Shown piece by piece: positions 10,629 through 18,454 of a DNA stretch of 64,000 nucleotides; the first letter of the stretch is position 1; the number at the start of each line of letters is the position of its first letter. Origin of the DNA: Aldehydirespirator sp965220645 (GTDB lineage Bacteria > Actinomycetota > Acidimicrobiia > Acidimicrobiales > Aldehydirespiratoraceae); NCBI GenBank assembly GCA_965220645.1, contig OZ244836.1, positions 1,240,001 to 1,304,000 on the forward strand, read 5' to 3'. Under the pieces are notes generated by a model, which saw only the letters and a program-made list of their open reading frames with translations, had not been told where the DNA came from and searched no databases. The translations under genes and the position numbers were made by a program.

Positions 10629-12242
10629 ATGGCCGACGAAGACACCCCAGCCGAGGACACTCCAGCCGAGGACACTCCAGCCGAGGACACTCCAGCCGAG
10701 GACACTCCAGCCGAGGACACTCCAGCCGAGGACACTCCAGCCGAGGACACTCCAGCCGAGGACACTCCAGCCGAGGACACTCCAGCCGAGGACACTCCAG
10801 CCGAGGACACTCCAGCCGAGGACACTCCAGCCGAGGACACTCCAGCCGAGGACACTCCAGCCGAGGACACTCCAGTCGAGGACTCCGCAGCCGAGGACAC
10901 TCCAGTCCAGGACATCGCAGCCGAGGACTCGCCAGTCGAGGACGCCCCTGCCGAAGACTCGCCAGTCGAGGACGCCCCTGCCGAAGACACCGGTCCCGGC
11001 GAGCATTCCGACGAGGCGGACGTCGAGGATGACGCGGCTGCAGCCGATGCCCAACCTGACGGCAGCGTGACCGGGAGCAAGCTTCCGCGGCGGGGAGCCA
11101 GGGTGGCGGCGTTGGTAACAGGCGCGGCGCTGGCCAGCGCGGCCGTCATCGCGGGCGTCGTGTGGGCCATTACGGCCATCGTCGATGACGACGACTACCA
11201 CGACTGCTGCGCTGTGGACTACGCAACGCCCTACTACCCCGAGGAACGGTGGGGTCCCGAGTTCGATGCGAGACATCCAGCGGACCGCGACTGGCGCGAC
11301 TGGAACGAGCGGTCGGAGCGGCGGCGTGGTGAGCGCCGGGATCGCGACTGGAACAAGCAGTCGGAGCGGCGGCGTGGTGAGCGCCGGGATCGCGACTGGG
11401 GCGAGCAAGCAGAGCGTGACAAGGGCGGTCGCGAAGAACGAGGCCGCAAGGAGAAGGGCACTGAGAAAGGCGCCGAGAAGCACAGCGAGAAGGCTGATGG
11501 GAGTGAGACCAGCAAGGCGGATGGGGCCGAGGACTGCATGACAGTGCTCCGCTTCGGCACGGGTGATGACGCCGTTGCGGTCCTAATCTGCAACGCCCCT
11601 CGAGCCGAGTGGCCGGAGTTCGAGTCCGACCGTGATCGCGACGACTCCCGCGACCACTTCCGCGACCACTTCCGCGACCACTTCGACTTCGGGAAGCGCC
11701 CGCGAGACTTCTTCCGGTTCTCGCCGTTCTTCCCGCCGTTCAGGGACGGCTCGCCGTTCTTCGATGGGAGGGGTGATGGCCCGCCGTTCGATCGTGAAGG
11801 CAGACCCTTCGGTGATGGCCCGCCGTTCGATTTCGGGGAGTTCTTCGGCGACGGTGTGCCGTTCGACTTGAGGGAGTTCGAGGGCGAACTTGGGGACCTC
11901 TTCAGGGAAGGTGACAGGGGGTTCCAGTTCCGAAGCGACGGGACCCAGGACGGCTTCTGCTTCCAACTGGGCGAGGAGCAGGAAGAGTGCATCGCTGGCC
12001 TAGACCAGTTGTCCGACGACGAACGCGAACAGCTCGAACAGATGCTGGAGATGCTGGATGATTTCGGCCTGGGAGGCTTCTTCGACGGGCTGCAGGGCTT
12101 CCTCGAGGAGCTGGAGCCCGGGTTCCCGGAATCCTCGACCGAACCGTCCGGCAAGTGTCGGGCGCGTGAAGCCTGGGATGTGAAGCCTGGGATGAGCCGT
12201 AGCTCTGCTCGGGCGGGGTCGCCAGGAATCCTCGCCCGCTAG
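10629..12242 (+). CDS. membrane protein with perfect AEDTP pentapeptide array
   Basis: 537 residues, family not recognised. After MADEDTP come 15 identical AEDTP units, then degenerate VEDAP/AEDSP units to about residue 120. A single hydrophobic segment (about 157-183, VAALVTGAALASAAVIAGVV core) suggests one transmembrane helix with the acidic N-terminus inside. Beyond it lie Arg/Glu/Asp-rich repeats (NERSERRRGERRDRDW type), Lys/Glu stretches, an Asp/Phe/Pro/Gly-rich zone with repeated GDGPPFD, and an acidic helical tail near LSDDEREQLEQMLEML. Low complexity throughout argues for a structural or charge-based role (inference). The J-domain gene follows after 9 nt. Confidence 0.75.
   Translation: MADEDTPAEDTPAEDTPAEDTPAEDTPAEDTPAEDTPAEDTPAEDTPAEDTPAEDTPAEDTPAEDTPAEDTPAEDTPAEDTPVEDSAAEDTPVQDIAAEDSPVEDAPAEDSPVEDAPAEDTGPGEHSDEADVEDDAAAADAQPDGSVTGSKLPRRGARVAALVTGAALASAAVIAGVVWAITAIVDDDDYHDCCAVDYATPYYPEERWGPEFDARHPADRDWRDWNERSERRRGERRDRDWNKQSERRRGERRDRDWGEQAERDKGGREERGRKEKGTEKGAEKHSEKADGSETSKADGAEDCMTVLRFGTGDDAVAVLICNAPRAEWPEFESDRDRDDSRDHFRDHFRDHFDFGKRPRDFFRFSPFFPPFRDGSPFFDGRGDGPPFDREGRPFGDGPPFDFGEFFGDGVPFDLREFEGELGDLFREGDRGFQFRSDGTQDGFCFQLGEEQEECIAGLDQLSDDEREQLEQMLEMLDDFGLGGFFDGLQGFLEELEPGFPESSTEPSGKCRAREAWDVKPGMSRSSARAGSPGILAR
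10650..10874. repeat. perfect 15-bp tandem array, 15 identical units
   Basis: The unit gccgaggacactcca is repeated 15 times without a single base change, encoding AEDTP each time, and decays into variant units up to about 10990. Perfect identity including silent sites means recent expansion or active homogenisation. Confidence 0.98.
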
Positions 12243-12245
12243 CTT
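12240..12245 (+). promoter_or_regulatory. -10 box TAGCTT of the J-domain gene (leaderless)
   Basis: TAGCTT overlaps the TAG stop of the upstream gene and is followed by 6 nt and the GTG at 12252. The spacing matches the other leaderless starts in this window. Confidence 0.5.
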
Positions 12246-12251
12246 GGCCTA

Positions 12252-12980
12252 GTGCTGCTGGCCGAATTGGAGATCTTCCACTCCAGACCGATAGCCCCCA
12301 CCCGCCGGATCTCCATCGGCCGTGCGTGGCTGCCCGGCTCCCCCGATGGCACTACCCCGGGTTCCGGAAGCCTGCTGCTGGGCGCGGCGTGTGCCCGCTT
12401 CGGACCCGGCCTCACCCCTGATCTGCTGGGCGAGGTCATAGAGCTCGTGCATGAATTGGAGCAGGGGCGCCCGGTAGCTCAACCCCGGCTGCGCCACCGG
12501 TTGCAGCGCGATCGGGTCGGTCTTACTCGCAGCAGGCAGAGGCTCTACGGGCCTGATGGCAGCGGTTCCAGCGAGAGACTGTTCTGCGAGTTCGACGGCT
12601 CGCGGTCTACCGCGAGCCAGCTCGTGCTCGGTTCCGCCTACGCCGCTGGCCTGGCCGATCTCGCGGTACGCGGCGAAGCGCTCCGAGCGGTGCGAAGGGG
12701 CCTGGCGTGGCGAGGCGACATAGGGCCAGCGCTGTTCGCGTACCTGGCGGCCGGCCGGCCGTCGTCGAGGCCGGCCCGAGCGGTGGCGGATCCCGTGGGC
12801 TGGGCCCTGGACGTCCTGGGGTTCGACCGCGAGGTCGAGCTACCGGCGCAGGCCGCAATCCGGCGGGGCTTCCGCGAGGCTCTGCGGGCCGCCCACCCCG
12901 ACCTCGGCGCGGCCGAAGCCGAAGCGGCCGACCGCATAGCGCAGCTGAGCGAGGCCCGCCGGATTCTGCTGGCGCGGTAG
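12252..12980 (+). CDS. J-domain (DnaJ-like) protein
   Basis: 242 residues. The C-terminal 65 form a J-domain: DPVGWALDVLGF, a basic helix II (AIRRGFREALRAAHPDLG) holding the diagnostic HPD tripeptide that stimulates Hsp70 ATPase, and helix III (RIAQLSEARRILL). The N-terminal 170 residues match nothing I recognise. There is no zinc-finger or Gly/Phe region, so this is a type III J-protein probably recruiting DnaK to a specific client. GTG 12252 is chosen because a -10 box ends 6 nt before it. Confidence 0.75.
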   Translation: MLLAELEIFHSRPIAPTRRISIGRAWLPGSPDGTTPGSGSLLLGAACARFGPGLTPDLLGEVIELVHELEQGRPVAQPRLRHRLQRDRVGLTRSRQRLYGPDGSGSSERLFCEFDGSRSTASQLVLGSAYAAGLADLAVRGEALRAVRRGLAWRGDIGPALFAYLAAGRPSSRPARAVADPVGWALDVLGFDREVELPAQAAIRRGFREALRAAHPDLGAAEAEAADRIAQLSEARRILLAR

Positions 12981-12999
12981 GGGGATAGGCCGAGCCCCT

Positions 13000-13069
13000 C
13001 CGGCCGGCGGGTCCTGTCACGGGCGCGCCCTGGCGGCGCAAGCGCCGCCATTGCTTGCCTCCGTGCCAC
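13000..13069. repeat. dispersed intergenic repeat family 1, copy B
   Basis: Matches copy A (3614-3685): bases 13000-13020 are identical to 3614-3634, and 13038-13069 match 3654-3685 at 29 of 32 positions. This copy contains a strong palindrome ggcggcgcaagcgccgcc at 13032-13049. It lies between the convergent J-domain and meaB genes, so it could serve as a bidirectional terminator. Confidence 0.78.
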
Positions 13070-13118
13070 CCCCCGGCCTCGCCACCCGCGTCCCCGACGG
13101 CAGGAGAATCGCTTTGGG

Positions 13119-14324
13119 TTAGCTGGGGGGTTGGTTGCTCAACAGGCGCTCGGTAATCGCAGCCGCGGTGGCAGCGGGCGTGTTGTGGCCGTCAAGTGCT
13201 TCTCGCAGTTCATCCGGGTAGGCGCTCAAGTAGTGCGATGCGGCGGCGTCGAGATGTTGGGTGACCCGGTCGAGAACTTCCTGGCGGATCCTGGATTGGC
13301 GGCGGGCATGGAGCTGACCGGTCTCGGCCAGGTGGGCTCGGTGGGCTTGGATGGCCCTGTGGACCTGATCCGCGCCGTCGCCGGTGGTGGCGGTGGTCAT
13401 GATGATCTCGGGGCGCCAGTGCTGCGTTTGGCCAGCGGGGCCAGCGGGGCCAGTGAGGCCAGCGAGGCCAGTGAGGCCAGTCGTGTGGCCGAGGTCGAGC
13501 ATGTGCTCGAGGTCGCGGCGGGTGTCGCCGGCGCCGGGCCGGTCGGCCTTGTTGACGACCAGCACGTCGGCCACCTCCAGCAGACCGGCCTTATTGGCCT
13601 GCACCGCGTCGCCCATGCCGGGGGCGACCATCACGACGGTGGTGTCGGCGGTGCGGGTTACGTCCACTTCGACTTGGCCCACTCCCACCGTCTCCACCAG
13701 CAATGGCGCGAAGCCGCATGCCTCGAACAGTCGCAGGGCCCCGGGCACCGCCAAGGCCAGGCCGCCGGCATGGCCTCGGGTGGCCATCGAGCGAATGAAC
13801 GCCCGTCCGGCGGCGACCCCGTCCATGCGGATGCGGTCGCCGAGTATGGCTCCTCCGGTGAGCGGCGAGGACGGGTCTACGGCCAGGATGGCTGGCTTGC
13901 CGCCCAGTCGTGCTTGCTGGGCGGTTCGTGCCTGCCTGGCGGTTAGTTCTCCCGCGGCTCCGGCCCTCCCGGCGGTTCTTGTCTCGGCGGTTCGTGCCTG
14001 CCTGGCGGTTGGTTCTCCCGCGGCTCCGGCCTTCCCGGCGATTCTTGTCGCGGCGGTTCCTGCTCCCGCGGCAGTTCCTGCGATGTCGGCGGCTCCTGCC
14101 ATCTCGGTGACGAGATGTCCCACCAGAGTGGACTTGCCGGTGCCGGGAGCGCCGGTGATGCCGATCACGGGAGCGGTGCCGTTCGCGCGGGTGTGGACGA
14201 GTTCGGCCAGTTCGTCCGCCGTCGTGCCGCCCGCCTCGACGAGAGTGAGCAGCCGGCCGAGCGCTCGCCGCTCGCCCTCGACGGCACGCTCCAGCAGTTG
14301 GCCGATTTCGTTGGCCGTGCTCAA
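13119..14324 (-). CDS. meaB: MeaB-like GTPase, methylmalonyl-CoA mutase chaperone, with low-complexity insertion
   Basis: G3E-family GTPase that protects and reloads B12 in methylmalonyl-CoA mutase. Walker A is GAPGTGKSTLVGHLV near residue 60; switch region VDPSSPLTGGAILGDRIRM and VVNKADRPG (NKxD) follow. It has 401 residues against about 320-330 usual. The excess is an Ala/Thr/Arg/Gly insertion of about 65 residues between Walker A and VDPSSP, encoded partly by a 66-bp duplication, and a short Leu/Gly/Pro repeat near residue 285. The start is a TTG at 14324 giving MSTANEIGQLLERA. It sits downstream of mcmA and mcmB on the same strand, as expected. Confidence 0.9.
   Translation of the reverse strand: MSTANEIGQLLERAVEGERRALGRLLTLVEAGGTTADELAELVHTRANGTAPVIGITGAPGTGKSTLVGHLVTEMAGAADIAGTAAGAGTAATRIAGKAGAAGEPTARQARTAETRTAGRAGAAGELTARQARTAQQARLGGKPAILAVDPSSPLTGGAILGDRIRMDGVAAGRAFIRSMATRGHAGGLALAVPGALRLFEACGFAPLLVETVGVGQVEVDVTRTADTTVVMVAPGMGDAVQANKAGLLEVADVLVVNKADRPGAGDTRRDLEHMLDLGHTTGLTGLAGLTGPAGPAGQTQHWRPEIIMTTATTGDGADQVHRAIQAHRAHLAETGQLHARRQSRIRQEVLDRVTQHLDAAASHYLSAYPDELREALDGHNTPAATAAAITERLLSNQPPS
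13921..14052. repeat. 66-bp tandem duplication inside meaB
   Basis: Bases 13921-13986 and 13987-14052 are near-identical, with a few substitutions. The duplication keeps frame (22 codons) and encodes repeated GAAGE/LTARQARTA segments inside the GTPase domain. Confidence 0.85.
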
Positions 14325-14335
14325 CGGCCCACGCG

Positions 14336-14469
14336 TTGATCTTGGCGGCGTTGATCTTGGCGGCTTGGATCTTGGCGGCTTGGATCTTGGCGGTGCTGCA
14401 TTCGTTGCATTGATCTTGGCGGCGTTGCTCTTGGTGGTACTGCTCTTGGTGGCATTGCTCTTGGTGCCT
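14336..14469. repeat. degenerate 15-bp tandem array between mcmB and meaB
   Basis: Units of ttgatcttggcggcg type at 14336, 14351, 14366, 14381, 14410, 14425, 14440 and 14455, with a 14-nt interruption at 14396-14409. The array fills the 143-nt gap between the mcmB stop and the meaB start and overlaps the mcmB stop codon by two bases. Confidence 0.85.
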
Positions 14470-14986
14470 AGCGCGAGCGCGCTCGGTTGTTCACTGCTTC
14501 TCGGACTGCTTCTACGACCTCTGTGGCGGACGCGCCGGGATGGAGCACCGCGGCGATGCCCGTGCCTTTGAGTGTGGCGATGTCGGCCTCGGGCACGATC
14601 CCGCCGATGACAACCGGCACGTCGAGGCTGGCGTCGGCGAGGGCTTGCAGGATGCGGGGGGCGAGGGCCAGGTGGCCTGCGTTGTGCATCGACAGTCCGA
14701 TCACGTCGGCGTCTTCCTGCTCGACTGCGGCGATCACGGTGTCGGTGGTCTGGCGCAGGCCGAGGTAGATGACTTCCATGCCGGCGTCGCGCAGCATGCG
14801 GGCGACCACCTTCAGGCCACGGTCGTGACCGTCGAGGCCGAGCTTGGCCAGCACCGCTCGGATCGGTGCGGTGCTCGCGGTGGTGGGCTCGGCGGTGGTG
14901 GGCTCGGCGGTGGTGCTCGCGGCGGCGGGGCTCGCGCTGGGGCTGGCGGTGGTGCTCTCGTCGGCCGCCTGGTGACTCTCAGACAT
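14468..14986 (-). CDS. mcmB: methylmalonyl-CoA mutase, cobalamin-binding small subunit
   Basis: 172 residues. The first 40 are an Ser/Ala/Thr/Glu/Pro-rich linker with TAEPT repeats. The rest is a Rossmann-like B12-binding domain: IRAVLAKLGLDGHDRGLKVV carries the DxHxxG motif (DGHDRG) whose His ligates cobalt, followed by VIGLSMHNAGH and VVIGGIVP. This domain is normally the C-terminus of methylmalonyl-CoA mutase; here it is a separate gene 15 nt after mcmA, so the mutase is of the split type. Confidence 0.93.
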   Translation of the reverse strand: MSESHQAADESTTASPSASPAAASTTAEPTTAEPTTASTAPIRAVLAKLGLDGHDRGLKVVARMLRDAGMEVIYLGLRQTTDTVIAAVEQEDADVIGLSMHNAGHLALAPRILQALADASLDVPVVIGGIVPEADIATLKGTGIAAVLHPGASATEVVEAVREAVNNRARSR

Positions 14987-15001
14987 GCTTGAGAGGCATC
15001 G

Positions 15002-16603
15002 CTAGACGATGGCCTGCTCGACGTAGCGGCCGAACACTTCCGCCAGGGCGTCGCAGATCTCGCCCTCGGTGGCGTAGGTCTTCGCCGCGTCGACAACCGG
15101 TGGGACAAGGTTCACTCCCGGGTCGGCGGCGGCGGATCGGACAGTTTGGAGCGAGCGACTGACGGCTTCGCTGTCGCGGCTCTGCTTCACGGCCGCCAGC
15201 CGCTTGAGTTGCAGGTCCTCGGTGTCCTGGTCGATGCGCAGCAGGTTGCGGGCGTCTCCGTGGTCGCCGTCGGTGAACGCGTTGACGCCGACGATGATGC
15301 GGGTTCCGGCGTTGACCTCGCGCTCGAAGCGGTAGGCCGAATCGGCGATCTGGCCGACGATCCAGCCGTTGTCGATCCCCTCATACACGCCTTCGAGGAT
15401 GGACCCGTGGCCCAACTCCAGAAGGTGGTCGAGGATGTCGGTGGCTTGGCGTTCCATCTCGTCGGTCATCCACTCGACATAGGCGGAGCCGCCGAGGGGG
15501 TCCGCGACGTTGGCCACGCCGGTCTCATGGGCGACGATCTGCTGGGTGCGCAACGCGATACGGGCGGCCTTCTCGGTGGGCAGGGCCAGGGCTTCGTCGT
15601 AGGCGTCGGTGTGCAGCGACTGGGTGCCTCCCAGCGCCGCGGCCAGCGCCTGCAGCGCGACCCGGGCGATGTTGTTCTCGGGCTGCTGGGCTGTGAGCGA
15701 CACTCCGGCGGTCTGGGTGTGGAACCGGCACATCAGGCTGCGCTCGGCCTGTGCGCCGTAGCGCTGCTTCATCCGGGCGGCCCAGATGCGCCGCGCCGCC
15801 CGGAACTTGCCGATCTCCTCGAAGAAGTCGCTGTGGCTGTTGAAGAAGAAGCTGAGCCGGCCGGCGAAGTCGTCCACGTCGAGACCGGCGGCCTGGGCCG
15901 CTTCGACGTAGGCGAAGCCGTTGGCGAGGGTGAAGCCCAGCTCCTGCGCGGCGGTCGAGCCGGCCTCGCGGATGTGGTAGCCCGAGATCGAGATCGGATG
16001 CCACCGAGGCATCTGCGCGGTGGTGAAGCGCATCATGTCGGTGACGATGCGCATCGAGGGCCGCGGCGGGAAGATGTACTCCTTCTGGGCCTGGTACTCC
16101 TTGAGGATGTCGTTCTGGATCGTGCCCGACAGCGCGGCCCGCTCCACTCCGGTGCTGTCACCGACCGCGACGTACTGGGCCAGAGCCACGATGGCGGGTC
16201 CGTTGATCGTCATGGAGGTGGACACGGCGCTCAGGTCGATATCGGCGAACAGGTCCTCCATGTCGGCCAGCGTGTCGATGGCCACTCCGGCCCGGCCCAC
16301 CTCGCCGGTGGACCAGACCTCGTCGTCGGAGTCGCGGCCCATCAACGTCGGCATGTCGAACGCGGTGGACAGTCCCGTGCCGCCGTGGCGGAGAATGTCC
16401 TTGAACCGGCCGTTGGTGTCCACCGCGGTGCCGAACCCCGCAAACATCCGCATGGTCCACAGCCGGCTGCGGTACATCTCCGGGTAGATGCCCCGGGTAT
16501 AGGGGAACTCGCCCGGCAGCGGCCCCTCGCCATAGATCGGATCCACTGGCACCCCCGACATGGTGGTGAACTGTTCGGGCCGGCCGGCTGGTTGTGGTTC
16601 CAT
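15002..16603 (-). CDS. mcmA: methylmalonyl-CoA mutase, catalytic large subunit
   Basis: 533 residues from the ATG at 16603. TIM-barrel acyl-CoA mutase: [56 protein letters not shown] with the catalytic His, and the [20 protein letters not shown] stretch. The Tyr in GIYPEMY aligns with Tyr89 of the Propionibacterium enzyme; 2-hydroxyisobutyryl-CoA mutases have Ile there, so methylmalonyl-CoA is the likelier substrate. It lacks a B12 domain, supplied by mcmB downstream. A CATAAT box 7 nt before this ATG supports the start over a longer N-terminus. Confidence 0.93.
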   Translation of the reverse strand: MEPQPAGRPEQFTTMSGVPVDPIYGEGPLPGEFPYTRGIYPEMYRSRLWTMRMFAGFGTAVDTNGRFKDILRHGGTGLSTAFDMPTLMGRDSDDEVWSTGEVGRAGVAIDTLADMEDLFADIDLSAVSTSMTINGPAIVALAQYVAVGDSTGVERAALSGTIQNDILKEYQAQKEYIFPPRPSMRIVTDMMRFTTAQMPRWHPISISGYHIREAGSTAAQELGFTLANGFAYVEAAQAAGLDVDDFAGRLSFFFNSHSDFFEEIGKFRAARRIWAARMKQRYGAQAERSLMCRFHTQTAGVSLTAQQPENNIARVALQALAAALGGTQSLHTDAYDEALALPTEKAARIALRTQQIVAHETGVANVADPLGGSAYVEWMTDEMERQATDILDHLLELGHGSILEGVYEGIDNGWIVGQIADSAYRFEREVNAGTRIIVGVNAFTDGDHGDARNLLRIDQDTEDLQLKRLAAVKQSRDSEAVSRSLQTVRSAAADPGVNLVPPVVDAAKTYATEGEICDALAEVFGRYVEQAIV

Positions 16604-16610
16604 CACGCTG

Positions 16611-16616
16611 ATTATG
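16611..16616 (-). promoter_or_regulatory. -10 box CATAAT of mcmA (leaderless)
   Basis: Minus-strand CATAAT is followed by 7 nt and the mcmA ATG. It lies in a 55-nt divergent interval shared with ppk2. Confidence 0.5.
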
Positions 16617-16645
16617 GGGACTAGTTCGCAGTGTGCGGTCTGCAC

Positions 16646-16651
16646 TATGGT
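16646..16651 (+). promoter_or_regulatory. -10 box TATGGT of ppk2 (leaderless)
   Basis: TATGGT is followed by 7 nt and the GTG at 16659. An in-frame ATG (16647) lies inside the box itself, which makes the GTG the better start. Confidence 0.45.
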
Positions 16652-16658
16652 TCGCCTC

Positions 16659-17495
16659 GTGAGCCTAGACGTGACACTGGCTGGCGCAGCGACGGGCGAT
16701 CAGGCGCCCGAGAAGCGCAAGAAGATCAAGAACAGGGACTACGAGCGCGAGTTGAGCAACCTGCAGGAGGAGCTGGTGCGCCTGCAGCGCTGGATCCGCC
16801 ACAAGGGCCTCAAGGTGGTGGTCATCTTCGAGGGTCGTGACGCCGCCGGCAAGGGCGGGGTGATCAAGCGGATCACCGAGCGGCTCAACCCCCGGGTTGC
16901 GCGGGTTGTGGCCCTCGGCACGCCCAGTGACCGCGAGAAGACCCAGTGGTGGTTCCAGCGCTATGTGGCCGAGCTGCCCGCGGCGGGGGAGATGGTCCTG
17001 TTCGACCGCAGCTGGTACAACCGCGGCCTGGTCGAGCCGGTGATGGGCTTCTGCACCGAGGAGGAGTACAAGGAGTTCCTCCGGTCATGTCCCGAGTTCG
17101 AGCGGATGCTGGTGCGGTCGGGGATCATCCTGATCAAGTATTGGTTCTCGGTGAGCGACGCCGAGCAGGAGCGGCGGTTCCAGAGCCGGATCGCCGACCC
17201 GCTGAAGCGTTGGAAGCTCTCGCCCATGGACGTGCAGGGGCGGGCCCGGTGGGTGGACTTCTCCAAGGCCAAGGACACCCTGTTCGCTCACACCGACATC
17301 AAGCAGGCCCCGTGGTATGTGGTCGACGCCGACTCCAAGAAGAAGGCCCGGCTCAACTGCATCTCGCACCTGCTGTCGCTGATCCCCTACGAGACGGTGC
17401 CGTGGGAGGACGTGGAACTGCCCGAGCGCCAGTCCGGCGTGGGCTATGTGAGGCCGCCGATCACGGACCAGACGTTCGTTCCCGAGGTCTATTAG
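16659..17495 (+). CDS. ppk2: polyphosphate kinase 2 family protein
   Basis: 278 residues. PPK2 transfers phosphate between polyphosphate and nucleotides. Walker A is FEGRDAAGKGG, Walker B is FDRSWYNRGLVEPVMGFC, and the lid-type segment IADPLKRWKLSPMD is present. The N-terminal YERELSNLQEELVRLQRW helix is typical of the single-domain class. GTG 16659 is preferred over ATG 16647 because the latter lies in the -10 box. The gene is divergent from mcmA. Confidence 0.93.
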   Translation: MSLDVTLAGAATGDQAPEKRKKIKNRDYERELSNLQEELVRLQRWIRHKGLKVVVIFEGRDAAGKGGVIKRITERLNPRVARVVALGTPSDREKTQWWFQRYVAELPAAGEMVLFDRSWYNRGLVEPVMGFCTEEEYKEFLRSCPEFERMLVRSGIILIKYWFSVSDAEQERRFQSRIADPLKRWKLSPMDVQGRARWVDFSKAKDTLFAHTDIKQAPWYVVDADSKKKARLNCISHLLSLIPYETVPWEDVELPERQSGVGYVRPPITDQTFVPEVY

Positions 17496-17541
17496 GGGCC
17501 GCGCGGATCAGTGAGCGCCCACCGCGTTGTAGCGGTGTCAC

Positions 17542-17614
17542 TCCCGCTCTCGTTCGCTTCGCTCGCGGGCTGCTCGGCCACGGCTTCGCTTGGCTCCTCA
17601 TGGACGTTCTTGTG
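17542..17614 (-). repeat. dispersed intergenic repeat family 2, copy A
   Basis: The minus strand of this 73-nt block matches 32852-32924 on the plus strand. The 3' 33 bases agree at 29 positions, the first 11 at 10, and a central 15-base block at 14 after a one-base shift. Shared core: gcgaacgagagcggga type. It lies in the 164-nt convergent gap between ppk2 and the dienelactone hydrolase gene. Confidence 0.7.
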
Positions 17615-17659
17615 AAACGCTCCCTATTCTCTCGGCCCATTGGGCCCGGATCTTCGCGC

Positions 17660-18352
17660 TCACGTCACGTTGGTGCGTAGCAGATCAAGGGTGCGGGACC
17701 AGGCGGTGTTCCAGGCTTGCTCGTTGTAGTTGCCGAGGGGGCTCTCCCAGTTGCCGAATGCGTGGCCGGTGCCCTCGTAGGCGTGGAAGACGACGTCTTT
17801 GCCCATGTCCCGCAGTTGGGCGGCGAGGGCCTCGCAGGCGTCGGGCGGGAAGAGGTCGTCGTTGGCCGCCATGTGGCCCTCGACCTTGGCGCTCAGGTTG
17901 CTCCAGTCGAGCGAGTCGTCGCCGAGAGGGGCGCCGTAGAAGGGCGCCGCAGCCGAGACCCGGTCACCGGCGAGGGCGGCGATTCGCAGGGTGAGCAGGC
18001 CGCCCATGCAGAAGCCGGTGACGCCGACGGTGGATGACGAGCAGGCGTCATGGCCGATCAGGTAGTCGATGGCGGCGGACATGTCCCGGGCGGCCCGTTC
18101 GGGCGGCAGGCTGGTCATGAGCTCTCCGGCCTTGTCCATCTCGGTGTGGGTGGCCATCTCGCCCTGGTACAGATCCGGCGCCAGTGCCGTGAACCCTTCC
18201 TCGGCGAGCAGGTCGCACACGGCCTTGATCTGGGGCACCAGCCCCCACCACTCCTGCAGCACGATCACACCGGGTCCGGAGCCCCCGGCCGCAGCCGCGA
18301 CGTAGCCGCGTGCCGTCGATCCGTTGGCGGCGAACTCCACCATCTCACCCAT
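17660..18352 (-). CDS. dienelactone hydrolase family protein
   Basis: 230 residues, alpha/beta hydrolase fold. The nucleophile elbow is GVTGFCMGG with Cys as nucleophile, as in dienelactone hydrolases; the acid and base lie in ANDDLFPPDAC and YEGTGHAFGN. The N-terminus EFAANGSTARGYVAAAAGGSGPGVIVLQEWWG is typical. The ATG at 18350-18352 is chosen because minus-strand GGGAGG lies 8 nt upstream; the frame is open further but without such a site. Substrate is unknown. Confidence 0.88.
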   Translation of the reverse strand: MGEMVEFAANGSTARGYVAAAAGGSGPGVIVLQEWWGLVPQIKAVCDLLAEEGFTALAPDLYQGEMATHTEMDKAGELMTSLPPERAARDMSAAIDYLIGHDACSSSTVGVTGFCMGGLLTLRIAALAGDRVSAAAPFYGAPLGDDSLDWSNLSAKVEGHMAANDDLFPPDACEALAAQLRDMGKDVVFHAYEGTGHAFGNWESPLGNYNEQAWNTAWSRTLDLLRTNVT

Positions 18353-18454
18353 CGGTTGCCTCCCTCTTGCCCGTCGGTAGCAGGCCGTCGGTGTCTCTGT
18401 GCACAAGCCTGCCAGACCCGCCGCCCCGCCGCTGAGACTCGTTCGCACGATCTC

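Noticed and set aside
10602..11483. Long minus-strand frames opposite the AEDTP array
   Set aside because: They are mirror images of the 15-bp repeat; a repeat unit divisible by 3 stays open in every frame without being coding.
13131..14571. Plus-strand open frames across meaB
   Set aside because: Antisense of a gene with clear GTPase motifs; the frames consist of low-complexity residues.
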